Positions 1 through 8,014 of a stretch of DNA of 64,000 nucleotides are shown here, piece after piece. The position numbers were made by a program, and so were the translations under genes. Each line of letters starts with the position of its first letter. Position 1 is the stretch's first letter. Source of the stretch: UMGS1933 sp045593405. GTDB lineage: Bacteria; Bacillota; Clostridia; TANB77; CAG-508. The stretch spans positions 1 to 64,000 of the forward strand of contig JAZNWN010000021.1 of the NCBI GenBank assembly GCA_045593405.1, given 5' to 3'. Below the pieces are notes generated by a model, which was not told the DNA's origin, did not search any database, and saw only the letters and a program-made list of their open reading frames with translations.

Positions 1-120
1 AGGGATCTCTAAGTATACTTTATCTTCTTCTTTTTTCTCTTTTATTATATTTAATATGTTATTTATTTTTAGTTTGTATTTACTTTTTTCTTTACTTTCT
101 TCCATAAAAAACAAAGCCAT
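1..120 (-). CDS. Partial CDS, N-terminus of an unrecognised protein
   Basis: The first 40 codons of a gene that runs off the left edge. The ATG at 120 follows AGGTGA at a good distance; a second ATG five codons later is also possible. The visible part is rich in Lys and Glu and has no signal peptide or motif I recognise. It lies 57 bp after the pilin-like gene on the same strand, so it may be the third gene of the scpB transcript. No function can be assigned from what is visible. Confidence 0.5.
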   Translation of the reverse strand, partial: MALFFMEESKEKSKYKLKINNILNIIKEKKEEDKVYLEIP

Positions 121-176
121 ATCTTATCACCTAAAACATTATATTTTAGGCAAATAAAAATATGACTTTTTTAATT

Positions 177-1583
177 TTATTTCATTCCCCAAGGGTTGTC
201 TTTGCTTCCATCTCCTACGGAAAAGTCTAATAATTGTGATGCATCTAAGGTAACAACTGGTCGAATATAAAAAGGATAATTATATTCAGTTCCAGTAGAT
301 GTAAAAACGTCTGACCTCCCAATTGAGCTATCATTCTGCAAAATACAAATTCCAAAATTTGTATCACCACCGTATGCACCAACAGAACGTGAAGCTACCC
401 AACAGGATCCTCCCATATTACTAAATAATCCTATAGGAATGGTGTTTATTCCTAAATTTACATTTAAATAATCTTCTGTTTTATAATAATAATATGTGTG
501 TGTTGTATTTAGAGAGCTTGCTGTGCTTGAGCCAATATATTTAGTATATTCTGTTACTCCTTCTGAGTTTATAGTGCCTTTTTCAACTCTATCACTTTTT
601 TTTAATAAATTTTTTGTTTCTTTTAATCCGTTTGCTGTACTTCCTATTTCATGTATGTATATATTGGGATATTGTTGATTAGATGGTTTATTTTGTGCCC
701 CAAATCTTGAATGAGTTGTAATATCAAATATTGTTTTTGAGTTTACATCTTCTTCGTTTATACTTCTTCCTATTGCTATTTTTACTCCATTTTCTGTTTT
801 ACTATATAAAGTCTCACATAAGTCATTTAATATATCTACTCCATGATTATATCCATCTGCTCCTATGAGACGTAATACTTTATTAACAACTGTTGCAGAA
901 ATTAATTCTATTTCTCCTGTTTCCTCATCTATTGATAATACTCTCCACTTTAATTTAGATGTACCAGCCTCTTTATTATCTGTTTCTGTTGTAAAACTTT
1001 GAACTGAATCATACCCGGAACCAGTTGTTCCTGCTGCTACCTTATATGTTCCTGTATCTGGAGTATAATCCACATAATCTCCCACTTTTAAATAATATGT
1101 TACTAATCCTGCACCCCACATATAATCTTGGATTTTAACTTGCCCCACTTCTTGTGAGTCTGCTGTTATAACATATTCTACTGTCTTTTCTGTTCCACTT
1201 ATTTGTATTGTTACAATAACAACTGTTTTTCCGTTTGGAGCAATTTTTTGCTCAAACAAACATCTTTCAACTTTTTCACATATTTTTATAGTATCATTTA
1301 AATATATTGTTCTATCTGATGAATTATATTTATATTTATTACCTTCTGAAAAAGAAATTTCTGTACCTTCTGTAATTTTTAATATCTGATTTCCAAACTT
1401 TTTTGATTCATCTAATAAATATAAATTAAGTTTATTAAACTCAGTTTCAAAACTCACATCTGCAGCATCTACCATATTGTTTCTAAAGTACATTGTTATT
1501 CTCATTAATATTCCCAAAACAACAAATATAAGTGCTATATAAATTACAAGAGATGAAAGCGTTATTCCCTTGTTATTCTTCAT
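177..1583 (-). CDS. Pilin-like secreted or surface protein with a WRVLSID-type C-terminal domain
   Basis: 468 residues from the ATG at 1583, chosen because AAGGAGG lies just before it inside the end of scpB. The N-terminus has a short basic leader (MKNNKG) followed at once by a hydrophobic helix beginning ITLSSLVIYIAL, as in prepilin-type signals cut after Gly; the usual Glu at +5 is absent. Residues of about 35-155 form a pseudopilin-like segment. From about 165 on, motifs such as GDYVDY, WRVLSID, GADGYNHGV, RSIN and RPVVTLD recur; I know this module from surface proteins of gut Clostridia, where its function is unknown. The gene overlaps scpB, which suggests translational coupling. Pilus assembly genes are not in view. 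Confidence 0.7.
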   Translation of the reverse strand: MKNNKGITLSSLVIYIALIFVVLGILMRITMYFRNNMVDAADVSFETEFNKLNLYLLDESKKFGNQILKITEGTEISFSEGNKYKYNSSDRTIYLNDTIKICEKVERCLFEQKIAPNGKTVVIVTIQISGTEKTVEYVITADSQEVGQVKIQDYMWGAGLVTYYLKVGDYVDYTPDTGTYKVAAGTTGSGYDSVQSFTTETDNKEAGTSKLKWRVLSIDEETGEIELISATVVNKVLRLIGADGYNHGVDILNDLCETLYSKTENGVKIAIGRSINEEDVNSKTIFDITTHSRFGAQNKPSNQQYPNIYIHEIGSTANGLKETKNLLKKSDRVEKGTINSEGVTEYTKYIGSSTASSLNTTHTYYYYKTEDYLNVNLGINTIPIGLFSNMGGSCWVASRSVGAYGGDTNFGICILQNDSSIGRSDVFTSTGTEYNYPFYIRPVVTLDASQLLDFSVGDGSKDNPWGMK

Positions 1584-2157
1584 TAGTTTCCTCCTTACTT
1601 TCTTCAATAATGTCATCAATTACTATTTGCTCATTTTCATCAATTTTATACTTTGGTAAATCTGGTAATTCTTCTAAACTTGTTAATCCAAACATTTTTA
1701 AAAATTCTTGTGTTGTTCTATATGTTGTTGGCCTTCCTGGCAAATCTAATTTTCCAGCTTCTTCAATTAGGTTATATTCTAGTAATTTATAAATTGTTCC
1801 ATCTGAATTTACGCCTCTTATATTTTCTATTTCTGCCCTTGTGATTTTTGGATTATATGCAATTATTGACAAAGTCTCCATTGCTGCATTTGATAGGCTA
1901 GGTTTTGCCCTGTTATCTATAAGTGGATAAATATACTCATAATATTCTTTTTTTGTGCATAACTGGTATGCATTATCTACCTTTATAATCTCTATACCTC
2001 TATTTTGGTTTTCGAAGTCCATCTTCATGCTTTGTAATATATTTTCTACATCTTCTGCAGATAGTTCTAAATTTGTCATAAATTCTTTTATTTCAACTGG
2101 CCTTCCACATGCAAAAAGCATAGCTTCCATTATTGATTTTATTTTTTCTATTTCCAT
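1573..2157 (-). CDS. scpB: Segregation and condensation protein B
   Basis: ScpB pairs with ScpA and SMC to form the bacterial condensin that organises and segregates the chromosome. The protein has two winged-helix domains; recognisable stretches include EAMLFACGRPVEIKEF near the N-terminus and ETLSIIAYNPKITRAEIE with IRGVNSDGTIYKLLE in the second half. Starting at the ATG at 2157 gives 194 residues, the usual length, and it has AGGAAGGA upstream; the in-frame TTG at 2193 has no such site. scpA is not next to it here, and the following gene is an unrelated pilin-like protein that overlaps its 3' end. Confidence 0.93.
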   Translation of the reverse strand: MEIEKIKSIMEAMLFACGRPVEIKEFMTNLELSAEDVENILQSMKMDFENQNRGIEIIKVDNAYQLCTKKEYYEYIYPLIDNRAKPSLSNAAMETLSIIAYNPKITRAEIENIRGVNSDGTIYKLLEYNLIEEAGKLDLPGRPTTYRTTQEFLKMFGLTSLEELPDLPKYKIDENEQIVIDDIIEESKEETNEE

Positions 2158-2310
2158 TTGTTTTCTATCCTTCCTCTTATTACAGTCCGCCAAATCCCGT
2201 CGGGATTTATATATTTTAAATCCCTTGCGTTTGGTTAATATAATGCAATAATAAAATCACTTTTTTATACAGTTCTATTATCACATTAATTTAAATTTCT
2301 GTCAATAATT

Positions 2311-2339
2311 TTGACTTTGTTAATTTTTTATGTTATAGT
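2311..2339 (+). promoter_or_regulatory. Sigma-A type promoter for the 59-aa gene
   Basis: TTGACT at 2311-2316 and TATAGT at 2334-2339 with a 17-bp spacer, 30 bp before the start codon of the small gene at 2369. Confidence 0.7.
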
Positions 2340-2368
2340 TATTTTAATATTTTATATGGAGGTTGTTT

Positions 2369-2548
2369 ATGGATAATCAAGAAGAACCAAATGAAATTGA
2401 AATTGTAACTGGTGATGATAGCGAACTTGAAATTTCAACTGTTTATGAACATCTTAATTTAGATAAAGTAAGAAATAACCCTGATAAGAAAAATATTATT
2501 ATTCCAGAAGTAAAAAAAGATGATAACGAAAAAAAAGAATCAGATTAA
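2369..2548 (+). CDS. Small acidic hypothetical protein (59 aa)
   Basis: ATG at 2369 with GGAGG six bases upstream, behind its own promoter and ended by a strong hairpin that overlaps the stop codon. The product is acidic at the N-terminus (DNQEEPNEIEIV) and Lys-rich at the C-terminus, with a middle segment STVYEHLNLDK. No membrane segment or Cys pair. I do not recognise a family. The complete transcription unit around it (promoter, SD, terminator) is the best evidence that it is real. Confidence 0.65.
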   Translation: MDNQEEPNEIEIVTGDDSELEISTVYEHLNLDKVRNNPDKKNIIIPEVKKDDNEKKESD

Positions 2549-2564
2549 AATCTGATTCTTTTTT
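2535..2564 (+). terminator. Rho-independent terminator
   Basis: Twelve-bp perfect stem AAGAATCAGATT / AATCTGATTCTT with a two-base loop and a T run. It overlaps the stop codon of the 59-aa gene and abuts the 3' end of the convergent tRNA-Met. Confidence 0.85.
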
Positions 2565-2640
2565 GGTAGCGACGATGTGATTCGAACACATGACACTTCG
2601 GGTATGAACCGAATGCTCTAGCCAACTGAGCTACGTCGCC
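2564..2640 (-). tRNA. tRNA-Met (CAT), elongator type
   Basis: 77 nt with encoded CCA. Acceptor stem GGCGACG / CGTCGCT (one G-T pair), D-loop AGCTCAGTTGGCTAGAGC, anticodon loop TTCATAC with CAT at 2606-2604, T-loop GTTCGAATC. The paired first base argues against the initiator tRNA, which is a separate gene at 46.9 kb. A CAT tRNA can also be lysidine-modified tRNA-Ile2, but the acceptor and D-arm sequence match elongator Met better. Confidence 0.93.
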
Positions 2641-2656
2641 ATAAACAAGCTTATTT

Positions 2657-2685
2657 ATTATAAGCATTTTTTTTTTGTTTGTCAA
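2657..2685 (-). promoter_or_regulatory. Promoter of tRNA-Met
   Basis: On the minus strand TTGACA (2685-2680), 17-bp spacer, TATAAT (2662-2657), about 17 bp before the tRNA 5' end. Both hexamers are perfect consensus, as expected for a stable RNA gene. Confidence 0.85.
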
Positions 2686-2760
2686 GATAAAAAGTAAATA
2701 ATTTTAATTTTTTTATGGAAAGAGCAAGCCCTTTCCGTAAAAATTCTTGCATTTTATTAA

Positions 2761-2985
2761 CTACTTAGTTTTTTCTTTGTCTTCTTTTGTTAATTGTTTT
2801 CTTTCAGCTTCCTGTCTTGCTTTATCAGCATCAATTTCTACTTGTTCTACAATTCCCATTCTTTTTGCCGCATTTCTTGCTGCTATTGCTCCAGCTTGTT
2901 CAGCTTTTTTTATTTCTTCATGATTTATATTTCCTGCACTTTTCCCAAAAATAGCATAGAAAACTGTTTTTAAAGGATTTGCCAT
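2761..2985 (-). CDS. Small hypothetical protein (74 aa)
   Basis: Starts with ATG at 2985 behind GAGGGA. The N-terminal 15 residues (MANPLKTVFYAIFGK) are mildly hydrophobic; the rest is an Ala/Glu/Lys-rich helix likely to form a coiled coil (HEEIKKAEQAGAIAARNAAK). It is a single-gene unit on the minus strand. A GGAAAG/CTTTCC inverted repeat at about 2715-2736 lies downstream and may end it. I do not recognise the family. Confidence 0.6.
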   Translation of the reverse strand: MANPLKTVFYAIFGKSAGNINHEEIKKAEQAGAIAARNAAKRMGIVEQVEIDADKARQEAERKQLTKEDKEKTK

Positions 2986-3074
2986 AATCTTTTCCCTCTC
3001 TTTTGTTCAAATTCTATTTTATTTTAGCATTATTGAAAAATAATGTCAAATAAAATTAGAGGGTTTTCAAAAAC

Positions 3075-3103
3075 TTGCAATAATTTACATAAAATGGTAT
3101 AAT
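3075..3103 (+). promoter_or_regulatory. Sigma-A type promoter
   Basis: TTGCAA at 3075-3080, 17-bp spacer, TATAAT at 3098-3103. A GAGTAG/CTACTC inverted repeat with a 6-nt loop follows at 3128-3145, inside the predicted leader of the 155-aa gene, and could be an operator or a leader hairpin. Confidence 0.7.
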
Positions 3104-3166
3104 ATATATGTTCGCACTTTGAAAACAGAGTAGGTAATACTACTCACAAATAATAAGGAGGAAAAT

Positions 3167-3634
3167 ATGGCAAATTATTCCGGTCAGGCAAAATACTCAT
3201 ATTCCCTTAAGGGACTCAATTTGATAGAAACTTGCCATTTTGATGGCAGGGTTTCTATAAAAGATTTTCCTTTAGTTGAGGTAACTCGTAAAGAGTTGAT
3301 GAGACATAGGCTTTCTTCAGAACCTGGTTTCGTACTTAAAACTCATGGAAAGCTTTACTACACACCTTTCCCCACAAATGTTCATTTGTCAGATCAAAAA
3401 ATTGGTGTTCATTTGTGTGGTGACTGTAGAAAAATTTGCGGACATTGCGAAAAAATCAATGCATGGAATAAACAATTCCATATTCGGATGGGCCACAATT
3501 TTTACGAAGCTGTTTACCTTGCCGGTCGTATTGAAAAATATGACTTCATTCCCTATGCAATCGAAACTTTTAACTGTTCCTTAGATGTTTATCTTGTCAT
3601 GAAATGTACACGTTTCGAATCCAGAGGGGCTTAA
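3167..3634 (+). CDS. Cys-rich hypothetical protein of foreign codon usage (155 aa)
   Basis: ATG at 3167 with AAGGAGG upstream, own promoter and own terminator. A putative zinc knuckle lies at about residues 84-95 (CGDCRKICGHC). I recognise no family. Codon use differs from the neighbours: GCC, GGC, CGT, TTC and TCC are frequent. It contains one ordinary in-frame CGG (3485-3487, codon 107, Arg); skipping its C would end the protein about 32 codons later, and the zero frame downstream has the better codon pattern. The gene is probably a recent import, which matters for the CGG analysis. Confidence 0.6.
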   Translation: MANYSGQAKYSYSLKGLNLIETCHFDGRVSIKDFPLVEVTRKELMRHRLSSEPGFVLKTHGKLYYTPFPTNVHLSDQKIGVHLCGDCRKICGHCEKINAWNKQFHIRMGHNFYEAVYLAGRIEKYDFIPYAIETFNCSLDVYLVMKCTRFESRGA

Positions 3635-3653
3635 ACATATGACCCCTTATTAA

Positions 3654-3693
3654 AACAAAATAGGTGCTCTTAAATAAGAGTACCTATTTTGTT
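3654..3693. terminator. Bidirectional terminator between the 155-aa gene and dxs
   Basis: Long stem ACAAAATAGGTGCTCTTA pairing with TAAGAGTACCTATTTTGT (one G-T pair), A-rich on one side and T-rich on the other, so it can end both convergent genes. Confidence 0.88.
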
Positions 3694-5551
3694 ATTTTTC
3701 ACTTAATATTTCTGTAATACTTGATATATCTGTTTTCATCTCTTTTTCTAGTTCATCTATACTTCCATGTGTAATAAAACAGTCATCATATCCAAATGGA
3801 ATAACTTCTATGTTTTTTATACTACTTCTATTAACTAAGTCTAATATACTAGTATATAATCCTCCATTTAATATTCCATCCTCCATTGTCACTACCTTTT
3901 TTGTTTTTTCTATTGAGCTTAGTATACCTTCTTTATCTAAAGGTTTTAAGAATCTTACATTTATTACTTCTGCATCTATATCTTTTTCTTTTAATAAATT
4001 TGATACTTCAATAGCTTTATCTACCATTTTTCCTATTGCTATTATACTTACATCTTTTCCTTCTTTTATTAATTCTGACTTTCCTAAAATTATCTCATCA
4101 TTTTTTTCAACTATATTCTTACCTTGTCCTCCTCTTGGATATCTAATTAATACTGGTCCATTAAAATTTATGCCAAATTCTAGCATTTCTTCTAATTCTT
4201 TAAAATCCTTTGGTGCCATTATATTTAAATTAGGTATTCCTGATGCAAATGACATATCAAATATTCCATGATGTGTTTCTCCATCATTTCCAACTATCCC
4301 AGCTCTATCAATACATATTGTAACTGGAATATTTTGAAGAGCAACATCATGAATTAATTGATCATACCCTCTTTGTAAGAATGATGAATACAATGGTAAA
4401 ACTGGTTTTAAACCTGCTTTTGCCATTCCTGCAACAAGTCCTACAGCATGCTCCTCTGCAATTCCTACGTCGAAAAATCTATCAGGAAATTCTTTTGCAA
4501 ATTCTTTTAATCCTGTTCCATCTTTCATTGCAGCTGTAACTGCAACTATTTTTTCATCTGCTCTTGCAAGCTTTACTAATTTATCTCCAAATACTTTTGA
4601 ATAATCTTTCTTAGATTGCTCTAGTTTTTCGCCTGTTTCTACGTTAAATGGAGATATTCCATGAAATTTTGCAGGATTTTCTTCTGCTATTTTATAACCT
4701 TTTCCTTTTTTTGTAATAGTATGAACTAATACGGGTCCTTTTACTTCTTTTGCAATTTTAAGTATGTTCTCTAGTTTCTCAATATTATGACCATCTACTG
4801 GCCCTAGATATGTAAAACCTATGTCTTCAAAATACATGTTTGGAATAAATATTTGTTTTATTGTTTTCTTACTTCTTTGCACTAAGTCTACTATTTTTTC
4901 TCCAACTTTTGGTATTTTTAAAGTTAGTCTTTTTACTTTGCTATTTGCTTTTGTATACAATTTTCTTGTTCTTAATTTGCTTAAAAATGTAGGTATTCCT
5001 CCAACATTTTTTGATATGCTCATTTCGTTATCATTTAATATTACTATTAGATTTGTTTTACTTGCACCTGCATCATTTAAAGCCTCTTGTGCCATTCCAC
5101 CTGTAAGTGAGCCATCTCCTATTACTGCAATTACATTATAGTCTTCTTTTAATATATCTCTTGCTCTTGCCATTCCTGTTGCAACAGAAATAGAAGTACT
5201 ACTATGACCTGTGTTAAATGCATCATACTCAGATTCACATGTTTTTGGAAATCCTGCTAGACCTTTATATTTTCTTATAGTGTTCATTTGGCTTTTTCTG
5301 CCTGTAATAATCTTATGCACATAACATTGGTGTCCAACATCCCAAATTATTTTATCTTTTGGTGTATTAAATACTGTATGTATTGCCATTGTAATTTCTA
5401 CAACACCTAAATTAGAGGCCAAATGGCCTCCGTTTTTTGATACAATGTTTAATACTTCTTGTCTTATTTCTTTTGCTAATTCCTCTTTCTCTTCATAATT
5501 TAACTTTTTTAAATCCTTTGGTTCATTTATTTTTTCTAATATGTGTTTCAA
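3692..5551 (-). CDS. dxs: 1-deoxy-D-xylulose-5-phosphate synthase
   Basis: DXS condenses pyruvate and glyceraldehyde 3-phosphate with thiamine diphosphate, the first step of the MEP isoprenoid pathway. The ThDP site is clear: GDGSLTGGMAQEALNDAG at about residue 145, with FNTGHSS upstream. The transketolase middle domain has DRAGIVGNDGETHHG, and the C-terminal domain follows. I take the TTG at 5551, preceded by GAGGGA at good spacing; it starts the protein at the family's usual place (KHILEKINEPKDLKKL). The ATG at 5578 has no clear SD and would place a CGG codon at position 3, a codon otherwise avoided here. About 619 residues, normal length. spoIIE lies directly upstream. Confidence 0.95.
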   Translation of the reverse strand: MKHILEKINEPKDLKKLNYEEKEELAKEIRQEVLNIVSKNGGHLASNLGVVEITMAIHTVFNTPKDKIIWDVGHQCYVHKIITGRKSQMNTIRKYKGLAGFPKTCESEYDAFNTGHSSTSISVATGMARARDILKEDYNVIAVIGDGSLTGGMAQEALNDAGASKTNLIVILNDNEMSISKNVGGIPTFLSKLRTRKLYTKANSKVKRLTLKIPKVGEKIVDLVQRSKKTIKQIFIPNMYFEDIGFTYLGPVDGHNIEKLENILKIAKEVKGPVLVHTITKKGKGYKIAEENPAKFHGISPFNVETGEKLEQSKKDYSKVFGDKLVKLARADEKIVAVTAAMKDGTGLKEFAKEFPDRFFDVGIAEEHAVGLVAGMAKAGLKPVLPLYSSFLQRGYDQLIHDVALQNIPVTICIDRAGIVGNDGETHHGIFDMSFASGIPNLNIMAPKDFKELEEMLEFGINFNGPVLIRYPRGGQGKNIVEKNDEIILGKSELIKEGKDVSIIAIGKMVDKAIEVSNLLKEKDIDAEVINVRFLKPLDKEGILSSIEKTKKVVTMEDGILNGGLYTSILDLVNRSSIKNIEVIPFGYDDCFITHGSIDELEKEMKTDISSITEILSEK

Positions 5552-5588
5552 CTTTATATCCCTCTTTTTCCGCCACATCTCGTGGGAG

Positions 5589-7773
5589 TTATCTCTTCTC
5601 TATTTTAGCAACAATTATAGTCATATCATCTTTTGCAATTCCTAACCCATTGTCTATTGCTTCTTGCATTATTATATTCCCAATTTTTTCAATATCCTCT
5701 GTTTCTATATTTTCTAATAGATTTTTTAACCATATTTCTTTATTTTCATATTCTGTGTTTGATTCTAATATTCCATCTGAACACATTATAATTATATCCT
5801 CTGGTTTTATATCTTTATCATATACTACTAAGTCTATTTTATCTAGTACCCCTGCTGGAAATGATACTGCTTTTACAACTTCTACTTTATTTTTAGATTT
5901 TATAAATGTTGGGCATGCTCCATTTTTTATAAATTCTATATTTCCATTATTTAAATCTACAATAGATAAGTCTATTGTAGCATATGTTTCTTCATTTGAG
6001 TTTATGTTTATTGCAGAATTTATAAGCCCTATTGACACTTCTTTATCAAATCCATTTGTAAGCATTTTTTTAAGCATGCTAATTACTGTACTACTACTTT
6101 TATTGGCTTGCTTTCCTGAACCCATTCCATCACTTATTGCAAGCATATGTTTTCCATCTTCTAACTTTGTTATAATATTGTTGTCTCCAGAAACTTCACT
6201 TTTATTTTTTGTTTTTGTCAAAACAATTTTGCTTAATTTATACCTTTCTTCTTTTTTTTCTTCTTTGCTATCAGAATTTTTTTCATCTATATCTTCAGCA
6301 ATTGAAGATATTACTTTAGAAACTCCTCCAAGTTGTGTTGCTAGTACTCTTTTATTGTTTGCTTCTTTTACCTTCCAAAGAATATTTAATTTATGTATTC
6401 TATATGTTGCATTTATTACTTTTATAGCTTCTAATATGTTCTTTTTTGCCTCATCCGTATCTACTGCTATTTTGCAGTTGTCATTCTTTGATAATATATT
6501 TATTAAACTTTCTTCTGTCATTTCATTATTATTAATTAATTCATCATATATATCTTCTGGTATATTATCATTTTCTATTAAATCATCATAAAAAATGTTT
6601 TCCTCTAAGTCTTCAAAATTACCTAATAAATCATCTATAAATAATTCTTTATTTTCTTGTTCCAAATCTTTTATTTCTAACACATCTTTTGCTGACTCAT
6701 TATAGCTGTTAGCAATTTGAGCTATAGTTTCAGATACTCCATTTAATTTTTGAACTGTTTGTCCTTCTAATACTCCTGCTGTAACTGGAAAACATTTCAT
6801 TTGAGGCATTATTTCCTCTATATTTATTTTTGCGTCTTTTGGTATGGCTAATAAACCTAATGCTGCAACTAGAATTTCTCTAATAGTAATAACTGGAACT
6901 GTATTCCCATTTGCTACATATGTTAAAACCGCATTTCCTACACAAAATCCGAACTATTACACCAGGTTTTCCTAGTTTATTTAATAAACCTGCTATCATC
7001 CCAGAAATTGCATATGATGCTACTAACACTGGAGAATTTGCTGTTATTATTCCAAGCACCATTCCTATTGTTATTCCAGATGTTGCACCAACTAGCATTC
7101 CATGTTTCCATCCTAAAAAAAGAACTAACATTACACTTAAAATATTTGTTATAGATAGCCCCCAAAATTTTATTCCACTTAAAGAAACAAATGCTATTGC
7201 TGTAAGAAGACTTGCTCCCATAACTTCCTCTATTGAAAATACTTGTTTTTCATCATAGTCACTTATAACAACTATTGAATTAGTAAAAATTTTATAAAAA
7301 ATATATGTAATTAATCCAATAGCAATACTAGTAATTAAATCATACCATAGAAACCCTATAAAAATCATTTTTAGTGCTTGAATAGCAAAACAAGAAATGA
7401 AAACATACCATCCTAATTTTTGTTTTTCATTCCTTTCATCTTCTTCAAAATTTGGTCTTATAATTAATACTAACCCCATAAATAATATTGAAGTAAGCAA
7501 GAATACTCCTAAACCACTAAATCCAAATTTTATTAAAGTACCAATTAATACTAATATATATACTATTCCTACTGGTTTTCTGTTACTACAACACGCAGCA
7601 AAAATAGCTAGTCCAAATGGAGCCCATTCTCCATTAAAACTTACAGTTGAAACCATAAAACTTATTATATATAAAAAAATATCATTTGATTTAAATAAAT
7701 TTTTTAATTTTAAGTTTGACTTTTTTTCTTCTTCTATATATTCTTCTTCGCTGTTATTTATATTTTGAAACAT
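5589..7773 (-). CDS. spoIIE: Stage II sporulation protein E, split by a +1 shift at CGG
   Basis: SpoIIE is the septum-bound PP2C phosphatase that dephosphorylates SpoIIAA to activate sigma-F in the forespore. The first part (ATG at 7773, SD GTGGTAGAGG) is a block of about ten membrane segments ending KLGKPGVIV. There the frame has CGG (6951-6949) and would stop at 6880. Skipping the C gives GFCVGNAVLTYVANG and the rest of the protein: a linker region, then the phosphatase domain with ISDGMGSGKQA, MCSDGILE and DDMTIIVAK. The full reading is 727 residues, somewhat below the usual 800 or so. It could be a pseudogene, but the downstream frame is clean to its end and seven other sites behave alike. 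Confidence 0.88.
6949..6951 (-). other. +1 frameshift site CGG in spoIIE
   Basis: Zero frame GTT CGG ATT; productive frame GTT (C) GGA TTT, giving Val-Gly-Phe. The preceding gene part stops 23 codons later in the zero frame. Confidence 0.75.
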
Positions 7774-7863
7774 CCTCTACCACCCTTTTACCTTTTCTAA
7801 CATTTACATTACGCTTTCCCTAGTGCTATATATTCATACTCAGTAAAAATTATTAATATATTA

Positions 7864-7914
7864 ACGTGGGAAGTGTGCTATATAATACACACACCCCACA
7901 CTTCGCACCTCTTA
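7864..7914. repeat. Intergenic repeat, copy 1
   Basis: Contains GTGGGAAGTGTG (7866-7877) and CACACTTCGCACCTCTTA (7897-7914), which recur together and in the same order at 11077-11151. The two motifs are partly complementary, so the unit can fold. It fills most of the 241-bp gap between spoIIE and gdpP; I see no gene in that gap. Confidence 0.7.
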
Positions 7915-8014
7915 ACAAATTCATTGTACTATTTTTTTTTTATTTTTTTTGTCGTTTTGCGTATTTATTTTAGAAAAGTGTTCTACAATTTGTGATAATT
8001 TTATATTATTTATT

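Noticed and set aside
3345..3584. +1 reading after the CGG in the 155-aa gene, as at the other CGG sites
   Set aside because: The +1 frame gives about 32 residues of poor composition and then stops, while the zero frame continues for 48 codons with consistent codon choice. I treat it as a plain CGG in an imported gene.
5552..5578. ATG at 5578 as the start of dxs
   Set aside because: No clear SD, it adds nine residues beyond the family start and would include a CGG codon. TTG 5551 has GAGGGA at proper spacing.
5437..6591. 384-codon plus-strand open frame opposite spoIIE and dxs
   Set aside because: It runs antisense to two conserved genes, is Ser/Phe/Ile-rich as expected from the complement of AT-rich coding sequence, and has no SD.
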